Below are positions 1 to 8,413 of a stretch of 64,000 nt of DNA, one piece after another (within the stretch, counting starts at the first letter, position 1; each line of letters begins with the position of its first letter). Source of the DNA: QHVT01 sp036399015 (lineage in GTDB: Bacteria; Acidobacteriota; Thermoanaerobaculia; Gp7-AA8); assembly GCA_036399015.1 (NCBI GenBank), contig DASWNW010000012.1:16274-80273 (forward strand), read 5' to 3'. Below the pieces are notes generated by a model. The model saw only the letters and a program-made list of their open reading frames with translations. It ran no database searches and was not told the origin of the DNA. A program made the translations under genes and the position numbers.

Positions 1-203
1 CGAACTTCGACCCCCGCTCCTTCAAGATCAACGACGAGATCAGCGTGGCGATGTACGACGCCGGCGTGGCCGAGGAGCTCGCGCGCGCGTTCGAGCAGGA
101 CATTCACGGCGCGGAGAAGTGGACGCTGGCGCAGTGGAACGAGCGCTCGTTCTCGCACCGGTTCCGGGATCGGGCGAGCGTGATGGTGAAGTGGCAGTTG
201 TAG
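1..203 (+). CDS. Cardiolipin synthase / phospholipase D-like protein, C-terminal end (partial)
   Basis: Only the last 66 codons are present; the gene enters from the left edge, reading from base 3. The visible start NFDPRSFKINDEISVAMYD matches the segment just after the second HKD motif of the PLD superfamily, where cardiolipin synthases carry a conserved N-F-D-x-R-S-F-x-x-N-x-E block. The tail contains RFRDRASVMVKWQL. Family members condense phosphatidylglycerol to cardiolipin at the inner membrane, but the catalytic HKD motifs lie outside the window, so another PLD transferase is possible. The stop codon TAG is fused to the first GTTGCTG unit of the adjacent repeat, and the next gene, pbpC, is convergent. 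Confidence 0.75.
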   Translation, partial: NFDPRSFKINDEISVAMYDAGVAEELARAFEQDIHGAEKWTLAQWNERSFSHRFRDRASVMVKWQL

Positions 204-305
204 TTGCTGGTTGCTGGTTGCCTGAGTGTTGCGCGTGGCGTGTTGCGAGTTGCTCGGGCCTGGTCGCCTGGGGGGTACTGCCCGGGTAACGCGCAACGCG
301 CTACT
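203..305. repeat. GTTGCTG heptamer / CCCGGGC-core hairpin element
   Basis: Tandem GTTGCTG units pass into a GTTGCG-rich left arm, then a core ending in TGCCCGGG, then a right arm of GTAACGCGCAACGCG that is the imperfect reverse complement of the left. The element lies between two convergent genes, and the pbpC stop codon sits just past its right arm. It could work as a bidirectional terminator-like hairpin, but no U-tract is seen. Confidence 0.75.
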
Positions 306-307
306 CG

Positions 308-2443
308 CTACTTCACGTAAATTCGCACCGTGTCGGCGCGGCCGGTGGGGTCGGTCGCGGTCACGACGTGGCGGCCGGGAGTGAGGGGCCATTCCTCGGT
401 CACCTGGCGGCCGTTGATTTGCCAGTTCACCTTCGCCGTGGCGCGCAGTTTCAGCGTTTGGAACTCTGTCCTGAGCGTCGGGTCGATGAGGTAGGTGGCG
501 CCGTCGGGGGGGCTGGTGATTCGCAGGGTTTCGCGCGTTCTGTGCTGCGTTGGGCGGGGGGGGACGGCGGCCCAGGCGCGGTACTCGGCGGGCCAGTCGA
601 TGGTGCCGTCGTGGTGCCAGGAGCAGAAGCGGGCGGCCTCGCCGGTGCGCAGCCATTCTTTGCGGACGGCGGGGCAATACGTGGACGGCCGCAGGCCGGA
701 GAGGGCGCAGATCTCGACCGGCTCGACGTCGGGGGGTTGCGCGACGATCGGAGCCGTGTCGCCGACCGGCAGCGTACCTCTGGCGCGTTTCATTGCGGCG
801 AGCATGACGGCGTTGAAGATCGGGGCGGCGCCGGTGATGCCGCTCGAGCCGCGCAGCGGCGAGCGGTCGAAGTTGCCGACCCACACTCCCACCGTCACGT
901 CGCGGGTGTAGCCGACGGTCCAGTTGTCGCGGTAGGCCTGCGAGGTGCCGGTCTTCACCGCCACGGGAAACGGGAAGTCGAGCGCGCCGCCGGTGCCGAA
1001 CGCCACCTCGCGCGCGTCGGCGTCGGAGAGGATGTCGGTGATCCAGAACGCCGTGCGGGGCGAGAACATGCGGCGGCCGTCCACCGCCCTTCCCTCCCGC
1101 GCGAACGCGGCATAGGCGCGCACGAGCTGTTCGAGCGTCACCTCGGCGTCGCCGAGGGTGAGGCCGAGGCCGTAGTAGTCGGAGGTCTTCTCCAGGCCGG
1201 TGAAGCCGGCGTTGCGGAGGAGGCGCAGCAGCGACTCCGGCCCGAGCTTCTCGAGCATCGCCACCGCCGGCACGTTCTCCGAGGAGGCGAGGGCGGCGCG
1301 GACGCGCAGCGGTCCGCGGTAACGGCCGTCGTAGTTTTTCGGCGTGTAGACGATCCCCTCCTCCGCCGTCTTGAAATGCGAGGGGACGTCGGCCAGCACG
1401 GTCGCGGGGGAGTGGCCGCTCTCGAAGGCCAGCGCGTAGGTGAAGGGCTTCAGCGTCGAGCCGGGCTGGCGCGCGGTGGAGACGCCGTCGATGGCGCCGC
1501 CGAACTGCTCGCCGAAGTAGTCGCCCGAGCCCTCCCACGCCAGCCACTGTCCGGTCACATTGTCGAGGACGACCACAGCCACGCTCTTCGCGCCGTGGCG
1601 GAGGAGCGTCGCGCGATGCGCGGAGATGATGCCGTCGACGTCGCGTTGCAGGCCGGCGTCGAGGGTGGTGACGATGCGCGGCCCCTTCTCGCGCGCGAGG
1701 ACGCGCTCGACGTAGTGCATCGCCAGCACCGGCTGCGCGGCGGGCGAGAACTGCAGCCGCTCCGCGCGCGCGGCCTCGCGCTCCCGCCGGGACAGCGACA
1801 TGCGCTGCAGGATCGACAGTTGGCGCGCGCGGGCGGCGGCGGGATCGCGCAGCGGGTTGAACGCGCTCGGACGCTGCGGCAGCGACGCCAGGAACGCCGC
1901 CTGCGCGGGCGTGAGCTGCTCCGGCGCCACGCCGAAGTAGGCGCGGCTGGCGCGGGCGGCGCCGGTGATGCGGTTTCCGTACGGCGCGAGGTTGAGGTAC
2001 ATCGCCAGCAGCTCGCGCTTGGTGAAGCGATGCTCGAGCCGCAGCGCCAGCACCGCCTCGCGCGCCTTCTGCGGCAAGCCGCGATCGCGCGACTGGAGGA
2101 GCAGCTTCGCCACCTGCTGCGTGATCGTCGAGCCGCCTTCGACCACGCGCAGTGCGCGGACGTTGTGCACGAACGCGCGCGCGACGGCGATCGGGTCGAT
2201 GCCGGGATGCCTGTAGAAGCGCCGGTCCTCCGCCACGAGCGTCGCCTCGGCCAGGCGCGGCGACGCCGTCTGCAGCGACTCGCCGCGCGTGCCGCCGGCC
2301 AGCGACTCGTACAGCACCTCGCCGTTCCGGTCGACGACCGTCACCGACTGCGAGCGCCGCAGCAGCGACTCGTCGATCGGCCCGAGGCGGAGCCAGAGGG
2401 CGCCGGCAACGAGCAACGCGCAACCCGCGACGCGCCACTTCAT
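308..2443 (-). CDS. pbpC: Penicillin-binding protein 1C (bifunctional transglycosylase/transpeptidase)
   Basis: 711 aa, starting MKWRVAGCALLVAG, with an N-terminal signal anchor. The GT51 glycosyltransferase block shows EDRRFYRHPG and EGGSTITQQVAK. The transpeptidase domain carries SxxK as STLK (Ser329, Lys332), SEN, and KTGTSQAYRDNW. The C-terminal ~90 residues fit the BiPBP_C domain that sets PBP1C apart from other class A enzymes. The protein polymerises and cross-links peptidoglycan on the periplasmic side of the inner membrane. The start was chosen because the ATG overlaps the stop of the upstream alpha-2-macroglobulin gene (ATGA), the same pairing as E. coli yfhM-pbpC. A longer reading frame upstream is a shadow of that gene. 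Confidence 0.95.
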   Translation of the reverse strand: MKWRVAGCALLVAGALWLRLGPIDESLLRRSQSVTVVDRNGEVLYESLAGGTRGESLQTASPRLAEATLVAEDRRFYRHPGIDPIAVARAFVHNVRALRVVEGGSTITQQVAKLLLQSRDRGLPQKAREAVLALRLEHRFTKRELLAMYLNLAPYGNRITGAARASRAYFGVAPEQLTPAQAAFLASLPQRPSAFNPLRDPAAARARQLSILQRMSLSRREREAARAERLQFSPAAQPVLAMHYVERVLAREKGPRIVTTLDAGLQRDVDGIISAHRATLLRHGAKSVAVVVLDNVTGQWLAWEGSGDYFGEQFGGAIDGVSTARQPGSTLKPFTYALAFESGHSPATVLADVPSHFKTAEEGIVYTPKNYDGRYRGPLRVRAALASSENVPAVAMLEKLGPESLLRLLRNAGFTGLEKTSDYYGLGLTLGDAEVTLEQLVRAYAAFAREGRAVDGRRMFSPRTAFWITDILSDADAREVAFGTGGALDFPFPVAVKTGTSQAYRDNWTVGYTRDVTVGVWVGNFDRSPLRGSSGITGAAPIFNAVMLAAMKRARGTLPVGDTAPIVAQPPDVEPVEICALSGLRPSTYCPAVRKEWLRTGEAARFCSWHHDGTIDWPAEYRAWAAVPPRPTQHRTRETLRITSPPDGATYLIDPTLRTEFQTLKLRATAKVNWQINGRQVTEEWPLTPGRHVVTATDPTGRADTVRIYVK

Positions 2444-5400
2444 TGGATGTTCACCGTGGTCGTAGCCGTCCTGCCGAACACCTCCGGCTCGTACATCTCC
2501 TCGGCGTGCGTCGGGGCGGCGATGAACGTGCCCGACGTCGTCGCGCGCACGAGATAGGTGAACGTGTGATCGCCCTCCAGCATGCGGGTGGCGAAGACGT
2601 TCACCCGGTCGTCGTGGCGCTCGACGTGATCGAAGCCGCTGCGCTCCCACCACGCCCAGCTCACCCGCTCCTGGCGGCTCTGCTGCTCGACGAGCGCCGA
2701 GGCGGTGGTCGCGAACCAGGTCTCGACCGGCTCGGTGCCGGCGGGGATCGGGTCGGTGATGGCGACGTAGCGGCGCTCCTTCGTGGCGCGGATACGGAGG
2801 GTCACCGTGATCAGGTCGCCGGCTTTGAAGCTGGTAACGGGGGCGCCGGGCTGAGAGCCCGGCGGTCCAGAGAGGACGTAGTCGCGCTCGAGGTGGAAGC
2901 CGCGGTCGAGTGCCTGCTGCTGCAGCACGTTCGCGGCGTAGCGGAGGCGGAGCATGTAGTAGAGCGTGCCGGTGCCCTCGCGGTTGAACGTGAGCGGCGC
3001 GTTCGTGACGCCGCGCTTGAGCAGGTCGGCCATCGACCACTGTTGCGACTTCGCCTCCGTCGATCTGCCGCGGAAGGTCTCCTGCGCGAGCTGCTGGTCG
3101 CCGAGCCTGAGCGTGGCGATGAAGTCGGGCGTCTCGCTCTCGTACTTGCGGTAGAAGTCGACGAGCGACTCCAGCGCCCAGGCATTCTCCTGCGTGTCGT
3201 CCCAGCGGCCGTGCTTGCGCACCTGCATCAGCCAGCGGACCATCCGCTTGACCAGTTCTTCATCCTGACCCTGGCGCACGTACGTGCCGAGGACGATGGC
3301 GGTGGAGCGGACGTTCGAGCTCCAGAGCCATTCCAGATAGGGGTCTTTCAACTCTTCGACGTGCGCGGTGCCTCCCTCGGTGAGGATCGAGTTGTTGATG
3401 CGGCGGCGCAGCTCGGTCTTCGTCTCCGGCGATTGTGCGGCGTCGAGCAGGAACGCCAGCGCGAACACCGGCATCCGGTCGCGGTACTCGTAGACGCGGT
3501 TGAAGTGGCTGTCGGTGTTGCGACCGCCCTCGGCCAGCGCCTTGATGACGAACGCCTGCCAGGCGTTGTACGCCGGGATCCAGCCCTCGTTCGGCGGCGG
3601 CGGCTCGGAGAGGCGGCCGTCGAGGTAGGTGTAGGCGCGGTCGAGGAGCGCGCGATCGACGGTGTAGCCGAGCTTCGCGCCGCGCTGCAGCACGTGCACG
3701 ACCCAGCTCGTGAGGTAGGGCGAGGTGGACGTGCAGTCGCCGGCCCAGAAGGAGAAGCCGCCGTCGCTGCACTGGTACTTCGTCAGCTCGAGGAGACTCG
3801 CCTGCACCGAGGTCTTCGCCTTGGCGGGGTCGATGCCGGGGAGGCTGAACGCCTCGCCGAGGTCGGCGGCGAGCATGAGCGCGAGCGACTTCGAGGCGCG
3901 CTGCTCCGCGCAGCCGTAGGGATACTCGACGAGATAGCGGCCGCTCTCCGCGAGACCGACCATGGCGGTCGAGGAGAGATCGACGCGCAGTCCGCCGTAG
4001 CCGGGGACGACGTTCCGCGGCAGCTCGAATTGCTCGGTGGCATTCGGCTTCGCCTCGCCGTACGCCGCCACCGTCTCCGGCGACACGAGCACGCGCACCG
4101 GGATGACGTCCTCGAAGGCGTCGTTCTCGCGTCCCATCTGCACGCGCATGCGGATGCGCGCGTCGCCGACGGCGTGCGCGTTCGCCTCGAAGCGCACCTC
4201 GGCGTTCGTGCCGGGCTTCAGCTCCACCGACTGCGAGCCCGACACCGACAGGATCGCCGGATCGAGCGACTCGATCGACACCGTCGCCTTCCCGGCGCGC
4301 GTCAACTGGTTGTGCACCACCGCGCCGAACCGCGCCTTGTCGCCGACGGCCATGAAGCGCGGCCAGGCCGGCGTGAGCATGAGCGGCTTGTTGACGCGGA
4401 TCTCGGCCTCGTCCCAGCCGAAGCGCGACTGGCGGTCGCCCGCCACGGCCATGATGCGGTACGTGGTCAGCGACTCCGGCAGCGTCACGTCGGCCTTCGC
4501 GCGGCCGTTCGCGTCGGTGACGAGCGATCCGACCCAGAACGCGAGCACGCGGAAGTCCTTGCGCAGCGTGCCGGGACCGGCGTCCTTGCCGCCGCCGCCG
4601 CCGTCGGTGGCGCCCTTCGGCGTGAGCACGCGGCGGCTGATGATGCGCTGGCGGGAGTCGGCGTTCGAGACCTGCAGCGCCTTGTCGAGGTAGATCGACT
4701 CCAGCACGTCCGGAGTCGAGTAGCCGGTCAGCGACAGCACGCCGTAGTCGACGGCCCAGAGCGTGACCTCGGACTGCGACGGACGTCCGGCCGTGTCCTT
4801 CACGTTCACGTCGATCTGCGCCTTCGCCGCGGGGCGGAACTCGTCGCGGTTCGCCTTCACGTCGACGGTCAGCCGCTTCGACGCATCCTCGACCTGCAGC
4901 TCGACGTAGCCGAGGCGGAAGGCGGGTTTGCCGGGATCACTGCCGTCGACGCCGGCGTCCTGCTTCGTGCGTCCCTTCACCAGCAGCACGGAGACGAAGA
5001 CGTTCGGGATCTCCTTCTCGGTGATGGGCACGGTGATGGTCTGCTGCGTGGAGGTCAGCGCGAACGGCTGCCAGGTGCGCACGCCCTCGCGCTCGGTGGT
5101 GAGCAGCGCCGTCGCCGTTTCCCACGGCGACTTGATCATGATGCGCGCCGTCTCGCCGGGGCGGTAGGTCTTCTTCTCCGGCACCAGCTCGATGCGGTTG
5201 TGGTCCTCGCGCGCCCAGGCGGTGTAGCCCTGGCCGACCGCGTAGAACCAGCTCCGCGTCGTGGTCGAGCGCCCCTCGGCGTCCTCCGCGCGTGCGACGA
5301 GGAGGTACTGCCCGCCCTCGGTGATGGGGATGTGCAGCGGCACCGGCTGCGTCTTCGTGACGACGTTCCACTCCCCCGCCGACACTTCCTTGCGCTCGCT

Positions 5401-8154
5401 TTCCCAGTCGTAGAAGCCGTGCCCCTCCGCCTGGCGGACGCTGGTCCACTGGATGCGCTTCAGCTCCACCTTCACGTTCACGCCGGCGACCGCGAGGCCG
5501 TCCAGCCCCGCCGCGATCACCTCGGTGTCGATGCCCTTCGGCGCGTCGGCGAAGAAGGGGGGGCGGCGCAGGCCGATGTACCAGGGCGCGGGATCGACGC
5601 GCGCCGAGGCGCGGCCCGCGATCTGCTGGCGCGTGATGTCGGTGACGACGCCTTCGAGGCGGTACTCGAACGGCGCGCCGGCGGCCTTGTCGGTCGCGAG
5701 CGGCAGGCGCAGCTCGCCTTTCGGGTCGAGCTTCCCCTCTTCCTGCGAGATCGTGGTCACGCCGGTCTCGGGCGCATCCCAGTCCCGCCCTAGAAACTCC
5801 CAGCGCTCCAGCGGAAAGCGGTCGGTGACCTTCTGCGGCGGGTCGAACAGCTCCCGCTTCGAGTACGTCCACTTCACGTTCTTGCCCGACATCGGCGCGC
5901 CGAAGAGATAGCGGCCGGTGACGCGGCCGGCGAGCTGCGTGCCGGCGAGGCTGCTGTCGGAGGTGAGCGTCGTGTCGACGCGAAAGTCGGGGCGGCGGTA
6001 GGCGGCGACGAGCAGCTCGCCGCCTACCGTGCCGCGATGCTTCGCGGTCGTGGCCTGCACGGAGTAGGTGCCGAGCGGCGCCTCCTGCGGGATGCGAAAG
6101 GTCCACTCCGCGCTGCTCCAGGCGTTCACCACGACGGTGCGCGTGTCGAGATCGCGGGAGTGCGCGTCGCGGAGGGTGACCTCGACCTTCGTGCCGGGGG
6201 CGAGGAGCTGCATGCCGTCCGGCGTGTCGGCGCGCGCGACGAGCTTGAAGTGCACCTCCTCGCCGAGCTTGTAGACGCCGCGGTCGGCGAAGACGGTGCC
6301 GCGCAACTGCGGCTCCGCCTCGTTGAGGTCGTAGCGGACGTTGAAGTCCCACGGCAGGAGGCCTTCATTCCAGTCGCTGCCGACGTAGGCGAGGTCCCCC
6401 TCCTTCTCCGCCGTGACGACGAAGTGGATTTCGTTCAGGTTCGTCCACTCGGACTCCCACTCATCCTCGCTTTTCGGCGCCTCCTTTTTGCGGCGCAGAT
6501 CGGTGTTGGGCGCGATGGCGAGGCCCTGCGCGTTCGTGGTGCCGCTCCAGAAGACCTTGTTGTCTTTCGTGCGGATCGAGACCTTGGCCCCTTCGACCGG
6601 GCGGCCGTCGTCGAGCCGCGTCACGAGGACGACCGTGTTGCGCGGGCTGTCCTTCACGCTAATGCCGAGGTTCGTGGCCTGGACGAGCGTGGAGACGGGA
6701 GCGGGATCGTAGACGCGCGACCTCGGGAGCGCCTCGCCCGGCTGGATCGCCGCCCACGCCAGTCCCATGTTGTCGTCGCCTAGGACGGGCTTCAGGTCGA
6801 GGCCGATCGCGGCGATCTTGTCGCGCGCGATGGTGAGCGTGCGTGTGGTCGGCTTGCCTTCCGGCGTCACGTTGAAGCCCGACTCCCGCAGGCGGAGCAT
6901 CGCCGGCATGAGCTGCTCGATGCCGAGCGGCGAGAGCCACTGCTTCACGCTCTTGAAATTGCGCGCGTGAAAGGGAAGCACCGGGCCGCCGGACGACTCC
7001 CAGACGCCGTGGCCGGAGCCGAAGCTGACGAAGGCCGACTTCTGCCAGTAGTCGATGGTGGCGGTGAAGGGGTAGCCGAGCTTCTGGCCGTCGGCGGCCG
7101 TCAGGGACGGATCGATGCGCAGGCGGTAGCGGTGACCGGGAGCGATGGTGTATCCCAGCTCGTCGAGGCCGTAGCCCCAGGAGGGATAGTCGTACTCCGC
7201 GGTGACGGCCTTCGGCTTCACCACGACTTCCTTCGCCGGGTCGGTGATGTCGGTCAGCGTGACGGCGCGGCGCACCTCGTCGAAGCTGACGCCGGAGCCG
7301 GTGCGAAAGTTGATGACGTTGCGCGACTCGGGATCGCACTGCTTGGTGCATTCGAGGTTCGAGACGAAGAAGGTCGGCTCGACGTCGATGGTGAAGGTCT
7401 GCACGCGGCCGGCGCGCGCGTGGCTCGGCGACTGGGCGAGCTTCTCGTCGAGGACGATCTCGAGGCGGCTGTCGGGGGCGATCCCCGGCTTGGTCTCGAG
7501 GACCACCAGCTCTTTGCCGGGGATGAAGCGCTCCTTGTCCCAGTCGGTGGCGACGAAGGAGAGGATCGGCTGCCCGTCGGCGGCCGCCGCGGCGCGCGCT
7601 TTGGCGGCCTTCGCCTCCCCCTCCTTCGGCACCGGCGGCAGCTCGATCTCGTGCGCCTGCGTGCGCAGCTTGAGGTGGGGCGCGATCGTCGCCGATTCGA
7701 CCGGCTGGTTGAACCAGAGCCCGATCACCAGCGCGCCGTTCGGGCGGCGGTAGTGGTCGATGCGCATCAGCCGGATGGTGGGGGTGGTGAAGGTCCAGCG
7801 GTACGGCTGGTCGAGCGTGTTGCCGGCGACCGACTTCGCGGTGCGGTCGACGGTGACGGCGTACTCGGTGCCGTACGGCAGCGACTTCTCGGGGGTGAAG
7901 ATGAGGGTGGTGGTGCCGGACCAGCGGAACGTCCCCTTCACCGCCGGCTCGATCCTGAAGAAGGGGGCGGTGACCGGCTGCGGGATCTTGCCGAGGGTGA
8001 CCATCGGCTCGGAGAAGACGACGCGGATCTCGTTCGCCTCCGCGAGCGTGGCCGTCTCCCCCACCGGCCCGACGCTGACGACGCGCAGCGTATTCGCGGC
8101 GAAGAGGGTGTTGGTCGTGAGCAGGAAAAGAAGCGCGCAGGCGAGCCGGTTCAT
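2440..8154 (-). CDS. yfhM: Bacterial alpha-2-macroglobulin (YfhM type)
   Basis: 1904 aa, close to the family's usual length. The start MNRLACALLFLL gives a Sec signal peptide ending near LFA/A; the lipobox of E. coli YfhM is missing, so the protein may be soluble in the periplasm. It has many macroglobulin-type beta domains, then the thioester motif YGCAEQ with Cys1415 and Gln1418, followed by a repetitive alpha-helical TED region (for example CSDGGFSFW). Known bacterial homologues trap invading proteases through the thioester and are thought to work with PBP1C, encoded next door with a 4-bp overlap. A copy of the GGGCTGAGAGCCC palindrome lies inside the gene near 2845-2874 and encodes a Gly/Pro-rich loop. 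Confidence 0.95.
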   Translation of the reverse strand: MNRLACALLFLLTTNTLFAANTLRVVSVGPVGETATLAEANEIRVVFSEPMVTLGKIPQPVTAPFFRIEPAVKGTFRWSGTTTLIFTPEKSLPYGTEYAVTVDRTAKSVAGNTLDQPYRWTFTTPTIRLMRIDHYRRPNGALVIGLWFNQPVESATIAPHLKLRTQAHEIELPPVPKEGEAKAAKARAAAAADGQPILSFVATDWDKERFIPGKELVVLETKPGIAPDSRLEIVLDEKLAQSPSHARAGRVQTFTIDVEPTFFVSNLECTKQCDPESRNVINFRTGSGVSFDEVRRAVTLTDITDPAKEVVVKPKAVTAEYDYPSWGYGLDELGYTIAPGHRYRLRIDPSLTAADGQKLGYPFTATIDYWQKSAFVSFGSGHGVWESSGGPVLPFHARNFKSVKQWLSPLGIEQLMPAMLRLRESGFNVTPEGKPTTRTLTIARDKIAAIGLDLKPVLGDDNMGLAWAAIQPGEALPRSRVYDPAPVSTLVQATNLGISVKDSPRNTVVLVTRLDDGRPVEGAKVSIRTKDNKVFWSGTTNAQGLAIAPNTDLRRKKEAPKSEDEWESEWTNLNEIHFVVTAEKEGDLAYVGSDWNEGLLPWDFNVRYDLNEAEPQLRGTVFADRGVYKLGEEVHFKLVARADTPDGMQLLAPGTKVEVTLRDAHSRDLDTRTVVVNAWSSAEWTFRIPQEAPLGTYSVQATTAKHRGTVGGELLVAAYRRPDFRVDTTLTSDSSLAGTQLAGRVTGRYLFGAPMSGKNVKWTYSKRELFDPPQKVTDRFPLERWEFLGRDWDAPETGVTTISQEEGKLDPKGELRLPLATDKAAGAPFEYRLEGVVTDITRQQIAGRASARVDPAPWYIGLRRPPFFADAPKGIDTEVIAAGLDGLAVAGVNVKVELKRIQWTSVRQAEGHGFYDWESERKEVSAGEWNVVTKTQPVPLHIPITEGGQYLLVARAEDAEGRSTTTRSWFYAVGQGYTAWAREDHNRIELVPEKKTYRPGETARIMIKSPWETATALLTTEREGVRTWQPFALTSTQQTITVPITEKEIPNVFVSVLLVKGRTKQDAGVDGSDPGKPAFRLGYVELQVEDASKRLTVDVKANRDEFRPAAKAQIDVNVKDTAGRPSQSEVTLWAVDYGVLSLTGYSTPDVLESIYLDKALQVSNADSRQRIISRRVLTPKGATDGGGGGKDAGPGTLRKDFRVLAFWVGSLVTDANGRAKADVTLPESLTTYRIMAVAGDRQSRFGWDEAEIRVNKPLMLTPAWPRFMAVGDKARFGAVVHNQLTRAGKATVSIESLDPAILSVSGSQSVELKPGTNAEVRFEANAHAVGDARIRMRVQMGRENDAFEDVIPVRVLVSPETVAAYGEAKPNATEQFELPRNVVPGYGGLRVDLSSTAMVGLAESGRYLVEYPYGCAEQRASKSLALMLAADLGEAFSLPGIDPAKAKTSVQASLLELTKYQCSDGGFSFWAGDCTSTSPYLTSWVVHVLQRGAKLGYTVDRALLDRAYTYLDGRLSEPPPPNEGWIPAYNAWQAFVIKALAEGGRNTDSHFNRVYEYRDRMPVFALAFLLDAAQSPETKTELRRRINNSILTEGGTAHVEELKDPYLEWLWSSNVRSTAIVLGTYVRQGQDEELVKRMVRWLMQVRKHGRWDDTQENAWALESLVDFYRKYESETPDFIATLRLGDQQLAQETFRGRSTEAKSQQWSMADLLKRGVTNAPLTFNREGTGTLYYMLRLRYAANVLQQQALDRGFHLERDYVLSGPPGSQPGAPVTSFKAGDLITVTLRIRATKERRYVAITDPIPAGTEPVETWFATTASALVEQQSRQERVSWAWWERSGFDHVERHDDRVNVFATRMLEGDHTFTYLVRATTSGTFIAAPTHAEEMYEPEVFGRTATTTVNIQ
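2845..2874. repeat. CCGGGCTGAGAGCCCGG palindrome inside the alpha-2-macroglobulin gene
   Basis: The sequence GCCGGGCTGAGAGCCCGGC followed by GGTCCAGAG matches the intergenic palindromes at 19502-19583 and 56784-56861. Here it is translated in frame as part of a GPPGSQPGAP loop. Confidence 0.7.
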
Positions 8155-8216
8155 CACGCCGTGCAGTGTATGCGGTGCGTTTGGCAAGGGGGTGGTGGGA
8201 TTGTGGCGGGATTACG

Positions 8217-8413
8217 TTGGTTGCTGGTTGCTGGTTAATGGTTGCTGGTTGCTGGTTGCTGGTGGCTGGTTGCTGGTTGCTGGTGGTTGCGCGTTGCGTG
8301 TTGCGAGTTGCCCGGGCCTGGTCGTCCAGGCGGAACCGCCCGGGTAACGCGCCACGCGCCACACGCAACCGTGGCGGGCAACCGGCAACCGGTAACTGGC
8401 AACTAGGCGGCAA
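8217..8413. repeat. GTTGCTG heptamer array plus CCCGGGC-core hairpin
   Basis: About ten GTTGCTG-like units run head to tail from 8217 to 8290. A GTTGCG-rich arm follows, then a core GCCCGGGCCTGG..CCAGGCGG..CCGCCCGGG, an inverse arm GTAACGCGCCACGCG, and a second short set of GGCAAC units. The element fills the gap between the 5-prime end of the alpha-2-macroglobulin gene and the 3-prime end of the GGDEF/EAL gene. Confidence 0.8.

Noticed and set aside
2152..5793. Very long open frame on the + strand (over 1200 codons)
   Set aside because: It is antisense to the alpha-2-macroglobulin and pbpC genes. Its composition (Arg/Ala/Gly/Val/Asp/Leu-rich with no domain) is the usual effect of high GC on the reverse strand.
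8155..8187. Longer N-terminus for the alpha-2-macroglobulin protein
   Set aside because: It would place 11 residues before a perfect signal peptide start at 8154.
8217..8290. CRISPR-like short repeats
   Set aside because: The 7-bp units are contiguous without spacers.
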